A stretch of DNA of 39,033 bases, taken from positions 1 to 39,033 of the forward strand of contig CACAWS010000010.1 of NCBI GenBank assembly GCA_902536295.1. The letters are read 5' to 3'. The notes below the pieces were generated by a model that worked only from the letters and a program-made list of their open reading frames with translations, did no database searches and was not told the DNA's origin. A program made the translations under genes and the position numbers. Source of the DNA: an uncultured SAR86 cluster bacterium. Its GTDB lineage: Bacteria; Pseudomonadota; Gammaproteobacteria; Magnimaribacterales; AG-339-G14. This document shows, in pieces, positions 17,887 to 25,846 of this stretch (position 1 is its first letter; every line of letters starts with the position of its first letter).

Positions 17887-17936
17887 ACTCCTTTAGTTAA
17901 GCAAGTTAAAATTACGTTGACCTTAAAAGCATCAAC
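17887..17936 (-). promoter_or_regulatory. ROSE-like RNA thermometer in the ibpA leader
   Basis: Reading the minus strand, ACTTGCTT (17906-17899) can pair with AAGGAGT (17893-17887) leaving one G bulged. This is the UUGCU-box-against-Shine-Dalgarno geometry that defines ROSE thermometers of small heat shock genes. A second hairpin, GTTGAT...GTCAAC (17936-17916), lies just upstream. The two hairpins fill the leader of about 57 nt between the predicted start site and the ATG. Confidence 0.65.
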
Positions 17937-17944
17937 ACTTTTTT

Positions 17945-17972
17945 ATATGGGGCACTTTTCTTAAAAATCAAT
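17945..17972 (-). promoter_or_regulatory. Sigma-32 (heat shock) promoter of ibpA
   Basis: On the minus strand, ATTGATT (17972-17966) resembles the -35 CTTGAAA. After 13 nt comes CCCCATAT (17952-17945), a full match to the sigma-32 -10 consensus CCCCATNT. Spacing and position (about 64 nt before the ATG) are right for a heat-shock promoter. Confidence 0.75.
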
Positions 17973-17979
17973 AGATAGG

Positions 17980-17985
17980 TATAAT
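17980..17985 (+). promoter_or_regulatory. -10 element giving a leaderless COQ4-like transcript
   Basis: A perfect TATAAT ends six bases before the GTG start at 17992, so transcription would begin at or next to the start codon. The -35 (17957-17962, TTTCTT, spacer 17) is weak. The promoter region overlaps the divergent heat-shock promoter of ibpA. Confidence 0.5.
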
Positions 17986-17991
17986 TTAAGA

Positions 17992-18510
17992 GTGTTATCT
18001 TTTAAGAATCAAAATTGTTCTTTGACCCTTAGAGAGGGGATTGAAGAATATAATGACTATCTTCGCGCTAATGGAAAAGAAGTTTTAGCTCAATTGCGCG
18101 ACTCGTCAATTGTCCAAGATCATGATGTGACGCATGTCATTTTTGGTTTAGATACTACTTTAGAAGAAGAAAGTTTACTTGACACTTGGGTTTTGTGGTG
18201 TTGTTCCTATCGATTGAGCCATTTAATGTCATATTCAAAACAACCTGAAATCAAAGATTTGTACAAAAAACTATTGAGAGAGGTTGGAATTTTTAAATTC
18301 CTAAAGCTTTTAATTAACGTATTTCCGACTAAATTCAAAATTATTTTTAAACATAAAAAATTAATGAAAAAAAAATGGCCATTTGAATTTCCAGAGGCAT
18401 ACTACGACAGAAAGATTTTCGACTTGAGAGAAGAATATGGAATTGAAATCTTAAAAGAAGAGGATAAACAATTCAGAAAGTTAAATTGGTCTGGAGCTAT
18501 AAAAAATTAG
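17992..18510 (+). CDS. COQ4-like ubiquinone biosynthesis protein
   Basis: A 172-residue protein of the Coq4 family. The defining zinc/metal motif HDxxH(x11)E is exact: H44-D45-V-T-H48 followed by E60. In yeast and human, COQ4 acts in coenzyme Q synthesis (C1 oxidative decarboxylation and complex organisation); some bacterial homologues occur. The family call rests on this motif plus the surrounding HVIFGLDTTLEEE and a largely helical profile. The start is GTG with a -10 six bases upstream and no ribosome site. A PsiE-like gene follows. Confidence 0.75.
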   Translation: MLSFKNQNCSLTLREGIEEYNDYLRANGKEVLAQLRDSSIVQDHDVTHVIFGLDTTLEEESLLDTWVLWCCSYRLSHLMSYSKQPEIKDLYKKLLREVGIFKFLKLLINVFPTKFKIIFKHKKLMKKKWPFEFPEAYYDRKIFDLREEYGIEILKEEDKQFRKLNWSGAIKN

Positions 18511-18542
18511 ACGTCATACTTATTAAACAAAGGGAGGAAAAA

Positions 18543-18929
18543 ATGGATAAAACTCATTGGATCACTGTTGCAAGTGAAAAAGTGCTTTTGGCAATTATAG
18601 GCGTGGCTACCTGTTTAGCTGCCCTACAACATCTTTACAACATGTACTTATCAATGGAGATCATGCTTGCAGATTTGTTTTTGTTGTTTATCTTTACAGA
18701 AATCCTAGCGATGGTTGCTGCATTTTACAGTTCAAAGAGAATACCGGTGACATTGCCAATTATAATTGCCATAACAGCATTGTGCAGATTAATCGTGATG
18801 CAAAATAAAGATATGGACGCTTTGATTATAATTGCAGAGGCAAGTGCTGTAATAATTTTGGCAGGAGCAGCCTACATTATGAGCTTAAAAGACAAAATTA
18901 GTCTCGAGAAATTAAAGGATAGAGATTAA
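18543..18929 (+). CDS. PsiE-like small membrane protein
   Basis: The start is ATG at 18543 because GGGAGG (18532-18537) sits at the right distance; the longer frame would begin inside the COQ4-like gene. The 128-residue product has four hydrophobic segments: about 14-32, 40-60, 66-82 and 95-112. The FTEILAMVAAFYSSKRIPVTLPIIIAITALCRLI pattern is typical of the phosphate-starvation-inducible PsiE family. Its biochemical role is unknown. It overlaps tusA tail-to-tail by four bases. Confidence 0.7.
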   Translation: MDKTHWITVASEKVLLAIIGVATCLAALQHLYNMYLSMEIMLADLFLLFIFTEILAMVAAFYSSKRIPVTLPIIIAITALCRLIVMQNKDMDALIIIAEASAVIILAGAAYIMSLKDKISLEKLKDRD

Positions 18930-19156
18930 CTTTTTTTATTTTTTTTGACTTTGAATTTCAGTAATTCTTTTTTTATTTCTTTAGAGATTAATTCGTGATT
19001 TAAATATTCACAAAACTTTTCCACATCTTTTTCAGATGTAGGGTCGGTTGCTATTAATTCAATTACATCTCCTGGTTTAGCTTCATGAATGGCTCGATGC
19101 AAAAGCATAATTGGTTCAGGACAAATCAATCCTTTTGCATCAATTTTTTGCGTCAT
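18926..19156 (-). CDS. tusA: TusA-like sulfurtransferase
   Basis: A 76-residue TusA/SirA/YedF-fold protein. The sulfur-carrying cysteine is in LICPEPIMLL (CPxP, C12), followed by the typical VIELIATDPTSEKDVEKFCEYLNHEL. TusA relays persulfide sulfur from IscS to tRNA thiolation or to molybdopterin routes. The C-terminus carries an unusual lysine-rich tail (KKELLKFKVKKNKKS). The ATG at 19156 lies inside the 3' end of the upstream nucleotidyltransferase-cupin gene (17-nt overlap), with GAAAGG as possible ribosome site. Confidence 0.9.
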   Translation of the reverse strand: MTQKIDAKGLICPEPIMLLHRAIHEAKPGDVIELIATDPTSEKDVEKFCEYLNHELISKEIKKELLKFKVKKNKKS

Positions 19157-19916
19157 AGTATCTGAGCCTTTCTATGTCATTCTCTTCGGCTTTTTCTCCA
19201 TACTGGATTTCAATAATGTGACATGGTTCATCAAAGGGATTTGTAATTTGATGCCAAGCTTTCTTTTGTACATGAAAAACTTCTTCTTTTTTAAGATTTA
19301 TTGATTCAAAATTTTCAGCATCTTTTTCGCTAAAATTCACAACACAAGAACCTTTGGATACAAACCAGATCTCATTTCTATGAAAGTGTCTTTGAAAGCT
19401 CATCCCATTATTTGGCGATATTATTAATTCTTTTAGTTTAAGATTTTTATCTTCAAATAAATTAAAAAATTTTCCCCAAACTCTCTTCTCAGATGGGTAT
19501 TCAAAATTTTTTAGAATCCAGCTTGAAGAATTTTTTTTATCTTTGCCGCCAACACCAAAATGAAAGCTAACTCCTTTAACTTCCATTTCAGGAATATTTT
19601 GTTCATTCCTATCTCCGCCATTACAAAAAAGTATTTCGTCATTTGGATGATCTAATTTGATTTTTTCTAAAGCGTTTTTACAACTTCCTGCTTCGTCATC
19701 TTCAAAAGCAATTACTTCGTCGACAAATCTTATGTTGGAAAGAATTATTTTTCTTTCCTTGAAGGGCATAAAAAATTTGCCCTTTTTATTTTTTAACCAG
19801 TCATCGCTATTTAAGGCAACAATCAGCCTGTCACCCATAGATTTAGCTTCTTTCAAATAAGCTATATGACCCGAATGAATGGGGTCGAACCCTCCACTAA
19901 CTAAGACAACTTTCAT
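19140..19916 (-). CDS. Nucleotidyltransferase-cupin fusion (cytidylyltransferase-like + mannose-6-P isomerase type II-like cupin)
   Basis: 258 residues in two parts. Residues 1-140 form a HIGH-type nucleotidyltransferase like TagD/HldE C-domain: GGFDPIHSGHIAYLKEAK holds the catalytic H-x-G-H, and KKNSSSWILK takes the place of the ISSTxI motif. Residues about 150-258 form the cupin found at the C-terminus of type II phosphomannose isomerases/GDP-mannose pyrophosphorylases: SFQRHFHRNEIWFVSKG (metal H-x-H...E), KKAWHQITNP, and IIEIQYGEKAEENDIER. It probably activates or modifies a phosphorylated sugar or polyol for a surface glycan; the substrate is unknown. No glycan genes are adjacent. Confidence 0.8.
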   Translation of the reverse strand: MKVVLVSGGFDPIHSGHIAYLKEAKSMGDRLIVALNSDDWLKNKKGKFFMPFKERKIILSNIRFVDEVIAFEDDEAGSCKNALEKIKLDHPNDEILFCNGGDRNEQNIPEMEVKGVSFHFGVGGKDKKNSSSWILKNFEYPSEKRVWGKFFNLFEDKNLKLKELIISPNNGMSFQRHFHRNEIWFVSKGSCVVNFSEKDAENFESINLKKEEVFHVQKKAWHQITNPFDEPCHIIEIQYGEKAEENDIERLRYYDAKN

Positions 19917-19939
19917 AATTAAATTTTAATCTATCTTCT

Positions 19940-21352
19940 CTAAAAGACTTTAAAGTTTTTGTCATTTATTGCTCTTTTCGTGGTTTGATCTAATCTTATA
20001 AAAACTAAAAAGGATGCAAGTAAAACTCCAAAACACAATCCTATCCACATTCCAATTGCTCCTTGGCTGGGAACTATTAGGTCTGTCAAACCTAAAACAT
20101 ATCCTATCGGTAGGCCAAAACACCAAAAAGCAATAATCATTATGTATAGAGGGGCTAGGGTATCTTTGTAACCTCTCAAAGCTCCTTGTCCAGTAAAACT
20201 CACTCCATCTGAAAGTTGCATAAAAGCTGCTATGAATATCAATGAAGCAGATAAAGAGACTACAGCCGGATCTGTGTTAAAGAAAGATGCAAAAAGTGTT
20301 CCAAAGTTGTAAAGCAATATAAAGTTTAAACAAGCCAATATGACTGCGATGACGATAGCAAAGAAAGAGGAGTATCTTGCTCTAACAAATTCTCCAGCAC
20401 CAAGCAGATTTCCAGATCTCACAGCAGCTGCTAAACCTATAGAAAGCGGTAGCATGAAGGTAACGGTTGTGACTTGCATTGCGATCGCATGAGATGCGAT
20501 TGTATTCTCTCCTAAATTACTTAGGAGCAAGCCGCTTCCACTGAAAAGACCAAATTCTACAAAGATACAAGCTCCAATAGGAAATCCTAGTTTAAATATT
20601 TCTTTAATTTTTTGTAAGTCTGGTGCGTGATACCCCTTGAATAATTTTGCTTCCTGATAGGGTTTAGAAAAATATATATAGATAGTTAGCGCGATAAGAG
20701 CGGTCCATGAAGAAATAGCAAACGATACTCCGCATCCGCTGCCACCAAGCTCGGGAAATCCGAATTTCCCAAAAATTAAGACGTAATTCAATAATGCACT
20801 CAGAGTGACCATTCCTAGATTAATTATTGTTATAGGAATCGGTCGAGTAATTCCTTCGCTAAATGATTTTAAAGGTTGGAATAAAAACAGGGCCGGGGTA
20901 CCTACCAATAGGCCCAATAAGTAATTTTTAGTTATTTTTTGAACTTCGTCAGGGGTCTTAAAAAAATCTAAAATATTGCCGGCAAACCCAAGATATAAAG
21001 ACACTAAAATTATTAAAGGTATGCAAAGCCAAAAAGCTTGTTTTAGAAGCGGCCCAATTTCTTTATGTTTTTTGGCTCCATGATATTGTGCAACATACGC
21101 TGTTATTATAAAAAGGCTACCACCCAAGCCAAAAAAAATTGGCCAAAAAAGCATATTACCAGTCGCTACAGCAGCCTGATCCACTGTATTATAATTTCCA
21201 GTCATCATCGCTGCGATTACACCAGTAGCATGAGTAGCCAATTGAGAAAAGTAAATTGGTATCGCAAGGCTAAAAAAAACTTTTAATTCAAAACCAATTT
21301 TATTTGAGCTGCCTATAGGTTCAATAATGTTTTTGTCATCAGTAGCATTCAT
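19940..21352 (-). CDS. MATE family efflux transporter (NorM-like)
   Basis: 470 residues with about 12 membrane segments, the standard MATE size. Family features are the N-terminal FFSLAIPIYFSQLATHATGVIAAMMTGNYNTVDQAAVATG and the second-half repeat FPIGACIFVEFGLFSGSGLLLSNLG with SIGLAAAVRSGNLLGAGEF. Members export cationic drugs or metabolites against Na+ or H+. It is divergent from the acetyltransferase with only 35 nt between starts. No strong ribosome site precedes the ATG. Confidence 0.92.
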   Translation of the reverse strand: MNATDDKNIIEPIGSSNKIGFELKVFFSLAIPIYFSQLATHATGVIAAMMTGNYNTVDQAAVATGNMLFWPIFFGLGGSLFIITAYVAQYHGAKKHKEIGPLLKQAFWLCIPLIILVSLYLGFAGNILDFFKTPDEVQKITKNYLLGLLVGTPALFLFQPLKSFSEGITRPIPITIINLGMVTLSALLNYVLIFGKFGFPELGGSGCGVSFAISSWTALIALTIYIYFSKPYQEAKLFKGYHAPDLQKIKEIFKLGFPIGACIFVEFGLFSGSGLLLSNLGENTIASHAIAMQVTTVTFMLPLSIGLAAAVRSGNLLGAGEFVRARYSSFFAIVIAVILACLNFILLYNFGTLFASFFNTDPAVVSLSASLIFIAAFMQLSDGVSFTGQGALRGYKDTLAPLYIMIIAFWCFGLPIGYVLGLTDLIVPSQGAIGMWIGLCFGVLLASFLVFIRLDQTTKRAINDKNFKVF

Positions 21353-21363
21353 AAAAGGTAGGG

Positions 21364-21370
21364 TATGATA
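21364..21370. promoter_or_regulatory. Shared symmetrical -10 region between MATE and acetyltransferase genes
   Basis: GTATGATAC (21363-21371) is a near-perfect palindrome that gives TATGAT on the plus strand (21364-21369) and TATCAT on the minus strand (21370-21365). It could serve both divergent genes. No good -35 is seen either way. Confidence 0.35.
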
Positions 21371-21387
21371 CTACTTGAAAATTAAAT

Positions 21388-22122
21388 TTGGAGATTAAAA
21401 TCAGAAAAGACAATAGACCTTTTTGGTTGAAACGAATTAATTGGTGGCTCGATCAAAAGTATATTAAGTTTAAAATTGCGCCTCAATTTGAAAAGATTGG
21501 CGAGGGACCTTTAATTCTTGGTGTGAGATATTTACATGTTAATGGAGAGGGGATTTCAGTTGGAAATTTTGCTACTTTTATATCTGCACCTGATTCCCAT
21601 ATTCATTTGACAACCTGGAATGCTGATAAATACCAAGGAAAAATTGAAATCGGAGATTTCTGTCTTTTCAGTCCCGGCGTAAGAATATCTGCTGCAACGA
21701 GTATAAAAATTGGAAATTCTTGTATGTTTGCTAATAGCGCTTATATTTCTGATTCTGATTGGCATGGAATTTATGATAGAGCTTTGCCGGTAGGAAAGTC
21801 CGAAGATGTAGTACTAGAAGATAATGTTTGGATTGGCGACGGCGCGATTGTCAGCAAAGGAGTGACTATAGGAAAAAATTCAATTGTTGGGGCAAGATCG
21901 GTAGTTATAAAAGATGTTCCTGAAAACGTTATTGTGGCAGGCAATCCTGCGCAAGTAGTAAAAGAATTAGACGAAAATGAAAGATTAATTTCTAGAGCCG
22001 ATATGTTCTCTTCACCAGATGAACTAGACGCTTTATATTTGAAAATAGACAGGATCAGTTTAAAAGAAAATTCTTTTCTTGGCTGGATTAAAAGCAAGTT
22101 ATTTCCAGGAAAAAATAATTAA
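21388..22122 (+). CDS. Hexapeptide-repeat (left-handed beta-helix) acyltransferase
   Basis: A 244-residue transferase of the LbH superfamily. Residues about 50-185 show repeated [LIV]-G-x4 hexapeptides: IEIGDFCLFSPGVRISAATSIKIGNSCMFANSAYISDSDWHG, then VVLEDNVWIGDGAIVSKGVTIGKNSIVGARSVV and the closing VIVAGNPAQVVKEL typical of maltose/galactoside O-acetyltransferases. DWHG supplies the likely catalytic histidine. The acceptor is unknown. The start is TTG at 21388; no ATG fits. Its stop overlaps the pdxB ATG by one base (TAATG). Confidence 0.85.
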   Translation: MEIKIRKDNRPFWLKRINWWLDQKYIKFKIAPQFEKIGEGPLILGVRYLHVNGEGISVGNFATFISAPDSHIHLTTWNADKYQGKIEIGDFCLFSPGVRISAATSIKIGNSCMFANSAYISDSDWHGIYDRALPVGKSEDVVLEDNVWIGDGAIVSKGVTIGKNSIVGARSVVIKDVPENVIVAGNPAQVVKELDENERLISRADMFSSPDELDALYLKIDRISLKENSFLGWIKSKLFPGKNN

Positions 22123-23222
22123 TGAAAATTATTATCGATAAAGATCTTCAAGAGCTTTCCGAAATATTGAATCGAGATGAAACTTTAAAAGTTGAATGCC
22201 TTGCTCCTAAAGATATAAATAACAAAAATATCAAAAGTGCTGAAGCTTTATTTTTAAGGTCAATAACTAAAATTGATAATAAACTTTTAGAAAACACTAA
22301 AGTAAAGTTTGTTGCGTCTTTGACTTCGGGAGAAGATCATATAAACCACGAAACTCTCAAAAATCTAGACATATCCCTGTCTTCGGGACAAGGTGGGAAT
22401 ACGCTCGCAGTAGTTGAATATGTTTTGAGCACTTTATCGATTTTGTTGATTGGTAAAAAAATAACTCCATTTGAAACAAAAATAGGAATAATTGGATTTG
22501 GAAGAATCGGAAAAAAATTAAAAGAAATATTGGATGCAATAGGATTTCCAAATATTATCTATGACCCTTACATTCCAGAGTGTTCAGGAACTTTGAAGGA
22601 TGTTTTAGAATGCGATGTTATAACTCTTCATTGTTCCTATTCAAAACAAGGTAAATTTCCTTCTCATCACCTACTGACTGATCAACATTTAAACAAGCTC
22701 AGCAAAAAAAAATTTTTAATCAATTGTTCTAGAGGAGAGGTTTTAACTGAAGATTATTATGAATTAAAAAATAATAATTTCGTTTTTGATGTGTGGCCAA
22801 ACGAAAATGAACCAAATTTTGACAATTACAGTAAACCCATGATCGCAACTCCGCATATTGCTGGCAAAACAATTGGCGCAGAAAATAATTTTTCTTTTAA
22901 TGCTTTGAAAGACTTTAATAATTTTTTTGATTTAAATTTAAACTATTCTAGTACTCACAAAATCAAAGAGGTTTTTGTTGGAAAATCATTGGAAGAGGAG
23001 ATTAATTTTTTTGGATTACCCGCTTCTTTAATTTTAAAAGTTTATGATGTTAGAGAAGACGATTTAATTTTTAAAAAATATTTCGACAATAAAAATATCA
23101 ATGAAGATTTTCAAGATTTAAGAATTTCACTTAAAAGATTAGGAATAACTAATCACAAGATAACTGGCGATGTAAGCAATAAGTCAAAATCACTAATGAA
23201 TTTGATGGGATTTAGACTCTAA
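22122..23222 (+). CDS. pdxB: Erythronate-4-phosphate dehydrogenase
   Basis: A D-2-hydroxyacid dehydrogenase of 366 residues (about 378 in E. coli) that oxidises 4-phosphoerythronate in the DXP-dependent route to pyridoxal phosphate. The NAD-binding Rossmann signature is IGIIGFGRIGKKL (around residue 122-134). PdxB-type features are FVASLTSGEDHIN near the N-terminus, SSGQGGNTLAVVEYVLS, ITLHCSYSKQGKFPSHHLL, FVFDVWPNENEP and the catalytic histidine in ATPHIAGKT. The C-terminal dimerisation domain is recognisable. pdxH lies 16 kb upstream. Confidence 0.93.
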   Translation: MKIIIDKDLQELSEILNRDETLKVECLAPKDINNKNIKSAEALFLRSITKIDNKLLENTKVKFVASLTSGEDHINHETLKNLDISLSSGQGGNTLAVVEYVLSTLSILLIGKKITPFETKIGIIGFGRIGKKLKEILDAIGFPNIIYDPYIPECSGTLKDVLECDVITLHCSYSKQGKFPSHHLLTDQHLNKLSKKKFLINCSRGEVLTEDYYELKNNNFVFDVWPNENEPNFDNYSKPMIATPHIAGKTIGAENNFSFNALKDFNNFFDLNLNYSSTHKIKEVFVGKSLEEEINFFGLPASLILKVYDVREDDLIFKKYFDNKNINEDFQDLRISLKRLGITNHKITGDVSNKSKSLMNLMGFRL

Positions 23223-23242
23223 GCATCATTCAATTTGTCTTG

Positions 23243-23248
23243 TATAAT
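23243..23248 (+). promoter_or_regulatory. -10 element giving a leaderless desaturase transcript
   Basis: A perfect TATAAT ends six bases before the ATG at 23255, placing the expected transcription start on the start codon. No clear -35. It would be the promoter for the following 11-gene run. Confidence 0.5.
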
Positions 23249-23254
23249 ACCCCG

Positions 23255-24166
23255 ATGATTAACCCTAATAATCTTTTGTCTGCGGAAGAGCTAGCTTCCT
23301 TAAGAGAGACTAAGGATTGGAAAAACTATTTGGCTATTTTAAGTATTTGGTCTCAAATTGTTTTAGGTTTTATAATTTTCGCAATTTGGCCCTCTTTAAT
23401 CACTTTTTTAATTTCATCTTTGATCATTGGCACGAGACAATTCGCTTTGGTCATTTTGATGCATGACGGCGCTCATAATTTGATATCTAAAAATAAAAAA
23501 ATCAATGATTTCATTTCTCAGTGGCTTTGTGCATTTCCAATGATGACTGAGACAGGTACTTATAGAACCTATCATTTAAAACATCATAAGCATACAGAGA
23601 CAGATTTAGACCCGGATAAAATTTTGACAGATCCTTTCCCAGTATCAAAGGCAAGCTTTTCAAGAAAAATCCTCAGAGATTTGACTGGCATTTCTGGCCT
23701 AAGAAGATACTTAGGTTATTTTTCATCTGCGTGGGGACCTAACGAGAAAAATTTAATATCCCACTTGAAGCATTTTTTTTATAAACTTTACGGATTCTTA
23801 ATCTGCCAAAGTGTGATTCTTTTAGTTTTAGCTTTTTTTGGATTGCCTTGGTTATATTTGCTGCTATGGTGGATTCCGAAACTGACAATTTTTAGTTTAT
23901 TTTATAGATTGAGAAACATTGCAGAACACGCATGTACTTCTGGAGTAGAAGATTTCTCAAACACTCGCACCACTTTGTCGCCAATGTTGATTAGATATTT
24001 CATTGCACCTCTAAATGTAAATTATCATTTAGAGCATCATCTTTTTATGTTTTGTCCATGGTATAACTTGCCTAAGGCTCATGAAATTCTGAAGAAAAAA
24101 GAATTTTATAAAGATTTAGAAATTGAAAATGGCTATTTGAATGTTTTTAGGAAAGTGATCATTTAA
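23255..24166 (+). CDS. Membrane fatty acid desaturase
   Basis: 303 residues from the ATG at 23255; a longer TTG start at 23240 would include the -10 box and is unlikely. The di-iron histidine boxes are complete: HDGAH (70-74), HLKHHKH (107-113) and YHLEHH (257-262), with an extra conserved NIAEH near 221-225. Hydrophobic pairs around 28-65 and 180-212 fit the four-helix topology. It introduces a double bond into acyl chains or a carotenoid-like substrate; regiospecificity is not readable. msrB begins one base after its stop. Confidence 0.9.
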   Translation: MINPNNLLSAEELASLRETKDWKNYLAILSIWSQIVLGFIIFAIWPSLITFLISSLIIGTRQFALVILMHDGAHNLISKNKKINDFISQWLCAFPMMTETGTYRTYHLKHHKHTETDLDPDKILTDPFPVSKASFSRKILRDLTGISGLRRYLGYFSSAWGPNEKNLISHLKHFFYKLYGFLICQSVILLVLAFFGLPWLYLLLWWIPKLTIFSLFYRLRNIAEHACTSGVEDFSNTRTTLSPMLIRYFIAPLNVNYHLEHHLFMFCPWYNLPKAHEILKKKEFYKDLEIENGYLNVFRKVII

Positions 24167-24167
24167 G

Positions 24168-24551
24168 ATGAATAAAAAAGATCTAAAGAGTAAATTATCT
24201 AAAGCCTCCTACATTGTTACTCAAGAACATGGAACAGAAGCTCCTTTTTCAGGGGAACTTTTAGATATTAAAGATGAAGGAACGTTTTCATGCGTTTGCT
24301 GTGGAAATAAATTATTCTCTTCTAGGACGAAATATGATTCTGGTACAGGTTGGCCAAGTTTTTGGCAACCTTATAGCGAAACAGCTGTGAAAAACTTTGA
24401 AGATAGAAGTCATGGAATGGTTAGAGTTGAAGTAAGATGTGGCTCTTGCGAGGCTCACTTGGGTCACGTTTTTCCAGACGGTCCTGAACCAACAGGTTTA
24501 AGATATTGTATGAATTCAGTAGCAATGATCTTCGAGCCAAAAAGTGAATAG
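24168..24551 (+). CDS. msrB: Peptide methionine (R)-S-oxide reductase
   Basis: A 127-residue MsrB that repairs oxidised methionine in proteins. The two zinc-binding CxxC pairs are present (CVCCG and [12 protein letters not shown]), as are [11 protein letters not shown] and the catalytic cysteine in [10 protein letters not shown]. Length and motifs are normal; it is a Cys-type enzyme. Its last eight bases overlap the murJ start. Confidence 0.96.
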   Translation: MNKKDLKSKLSKASYIVTQEHGTEAPFSGELLDIKDEGTFSCVCCGNKLFSSRTKYDSGTGWPSFWQPYSETAVKNFEDRSHGMVRVEVRCGSCEAHLGHVFPDGPEPTGLRYCMNSVAMIFEPKSE

Positions 24552-25842
24552 TTTTTGGAAGTCGTCTCTAACTTTCTCTTTTTTTACGTTAATTTCAAGA
24601 GTATTTGGCTATTTGAGAGATCTGACTTTGGCTGCTTTTTTGGGAGCAGGTCAAATTTACGACGTCTTTGTTGTAATTTTCAGAATACCTAATGTTTTTA
24701 GGAGCTTTTTTGGCGAAGGAGCAATGGCTCAGTCATTGGTACCTAGTATTATTGAAGCAAAAGAAAATATAAATTTATTTTTAAATCAAATCTTTTCGCT
24801 ATTATTTTTCTCACTGATCCTTTTTGTTGTCTTAGTGGAAATTTTTCCTGAATTCTTTGTTTCTATTTTTGCTCCAGGATTTTTACAAGATACGTCAAAA
24901 TTCGAAGATGCGACTTATTTCTTGAGAATCGCTTTTCCTTATATTCTCTTGATATCTTTGACTGCATATTTTGGTGCGATACAAAATTCAAAAAAAGTTT
25001 TTCAATTCGTTGCTGCTACACCAATTTTCTTTAATCTGAGTTTAATTTGTTTTGCTTTTTCATTTTCAGAGCTTTCACTGAAAATTCTTGGCATTGCAGT
25101 TTTGATTGCAGGGTTTGTACAGCTTCTATTAAATTTTTTTGTGGTTCTTTATTTGGGCGTCCTGCCAAAAATAACCATTTACTTTGATCGCAAAACTTTA
25201 AAATCTTTTTTTAATAAATTCGTTCCTGCAATTTTTGCTGCGGGCGTTTATCAGCTCAATGTTCTTGTAGATACCATCTTTGCCTCATTTTTAGTTACTG
25301 GTAGTCCTACGTGGTTATACTTATCCGAAAGATTAATTCAGTTCCCTTTAGGATTGTTTGGAGTTGCAGTTGCTTTAGTTTCGTTGCCGAATCTTACTGA
25401 GCTTTTTTTAAAAAATGAAATGAAAAAGATAAGTTTTCTTAGTTTTAAAGTTTTGGGGCTTTTATTTGTAATGGGAATAGCATTTTTTTTAGGTGCTTAT
25501 TTTTTTGGAGACTTGATAATACAATTACTTTTCAAGAGAGGAGAGTTTACTTTTTTTGATGTAGAAATGACGTATTTAGCACTTCAAGGGTATGCAATTT
25601 CATTGGTCTTTCTCTTACCACAAAAATATTTTAATAGCCTTTTTTTTGCGATTTCTAGAACTTCAATGGTTGTTCTTACGGGGGTGCTTGCACTGATAAC
25701 AAATTTAATTCTCAATTATTATTTTATTTTTGAATTAGATTTAGCTCACTATGGTCTAGCTTTGGCAACATCAGTGAGCAGTATTATTGTTTTTTTTGTA
25801 AGTATTTTTTGGCTGTTTAAACAAAAAATATTAATGGTGTAG
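24544..25842 (+). CDS. murJ: Lipid II flippase MurJ, 12-helix short form
   Basis: MurJ flips lipid II across the inner membrane for peptidoglycan synthesis. Key charged residues of the central cavity are kept: SRVFGYLRD (R19, R25), YDVF (D40), [11 protein letters not shown] (R53, E58) and [10 protein letters not shown]. The protein has 432 residues against about 511 in E. coli. It ends in [16 protein letters not shown], which corresponds to the end of TM12, so TM13 and TM14 are absent. The stop is four bases before ribF, leaving no room for a lost 3' part. The start is GTG at 24544, inside msrB. Confidence 0.93.
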   Translation: MNSFWKSSLTFSFFTLISRVFGYLRDLTLAAFLGAGQIYDVFVVIFRIPNVFRSFFGEGAMAQSLVPSIIEAKENINLFLNQIFSLLFFSLILFVVLVEIFPEFFVSIFAPGFLQDTSKFEDATYFLRIAFPYILLISLTAYFGAIQNSKKVFQFVAATPIFFNLSLICFAFSFSELSLKILGIAVLIAGFVQLLLNFFVVLYLGVLPKITIYFDRKTLKSFFNKFVPAIFAAGVYQLNVLVDTIFASFLVTGSPTWLYLSERLIQFPLGLFGVAVALVSLPNLTELFLKNEMKKISFLSFKVLGLLFVMGIAFFLGAYFFGDLIIQLLFKRGEFTFFDVEMTYLALQGYAISLVFLLPQKYFNSLFFAISRTSMVVLTGVLALITNLILNYYFIFELDLAHYGLALATSVSSIIVFFVSIFWLFKQKILMV

Positions 25843-25846
25843 CGAT

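Noticed and set aside
18486-18542. N-terminal extension of the PsiE-like protein starting within the COQ4-like gene
   Set aside because: GGGAGG at 18532-18537 correctly positions the ATG at 18543, and the membrane protein begins naturally there.
23240-23254. Upstream TTG start for the desaturase
   Set aside because: The extra five codons would read through the TATAAT box; the ATG at 23255 is better supported.
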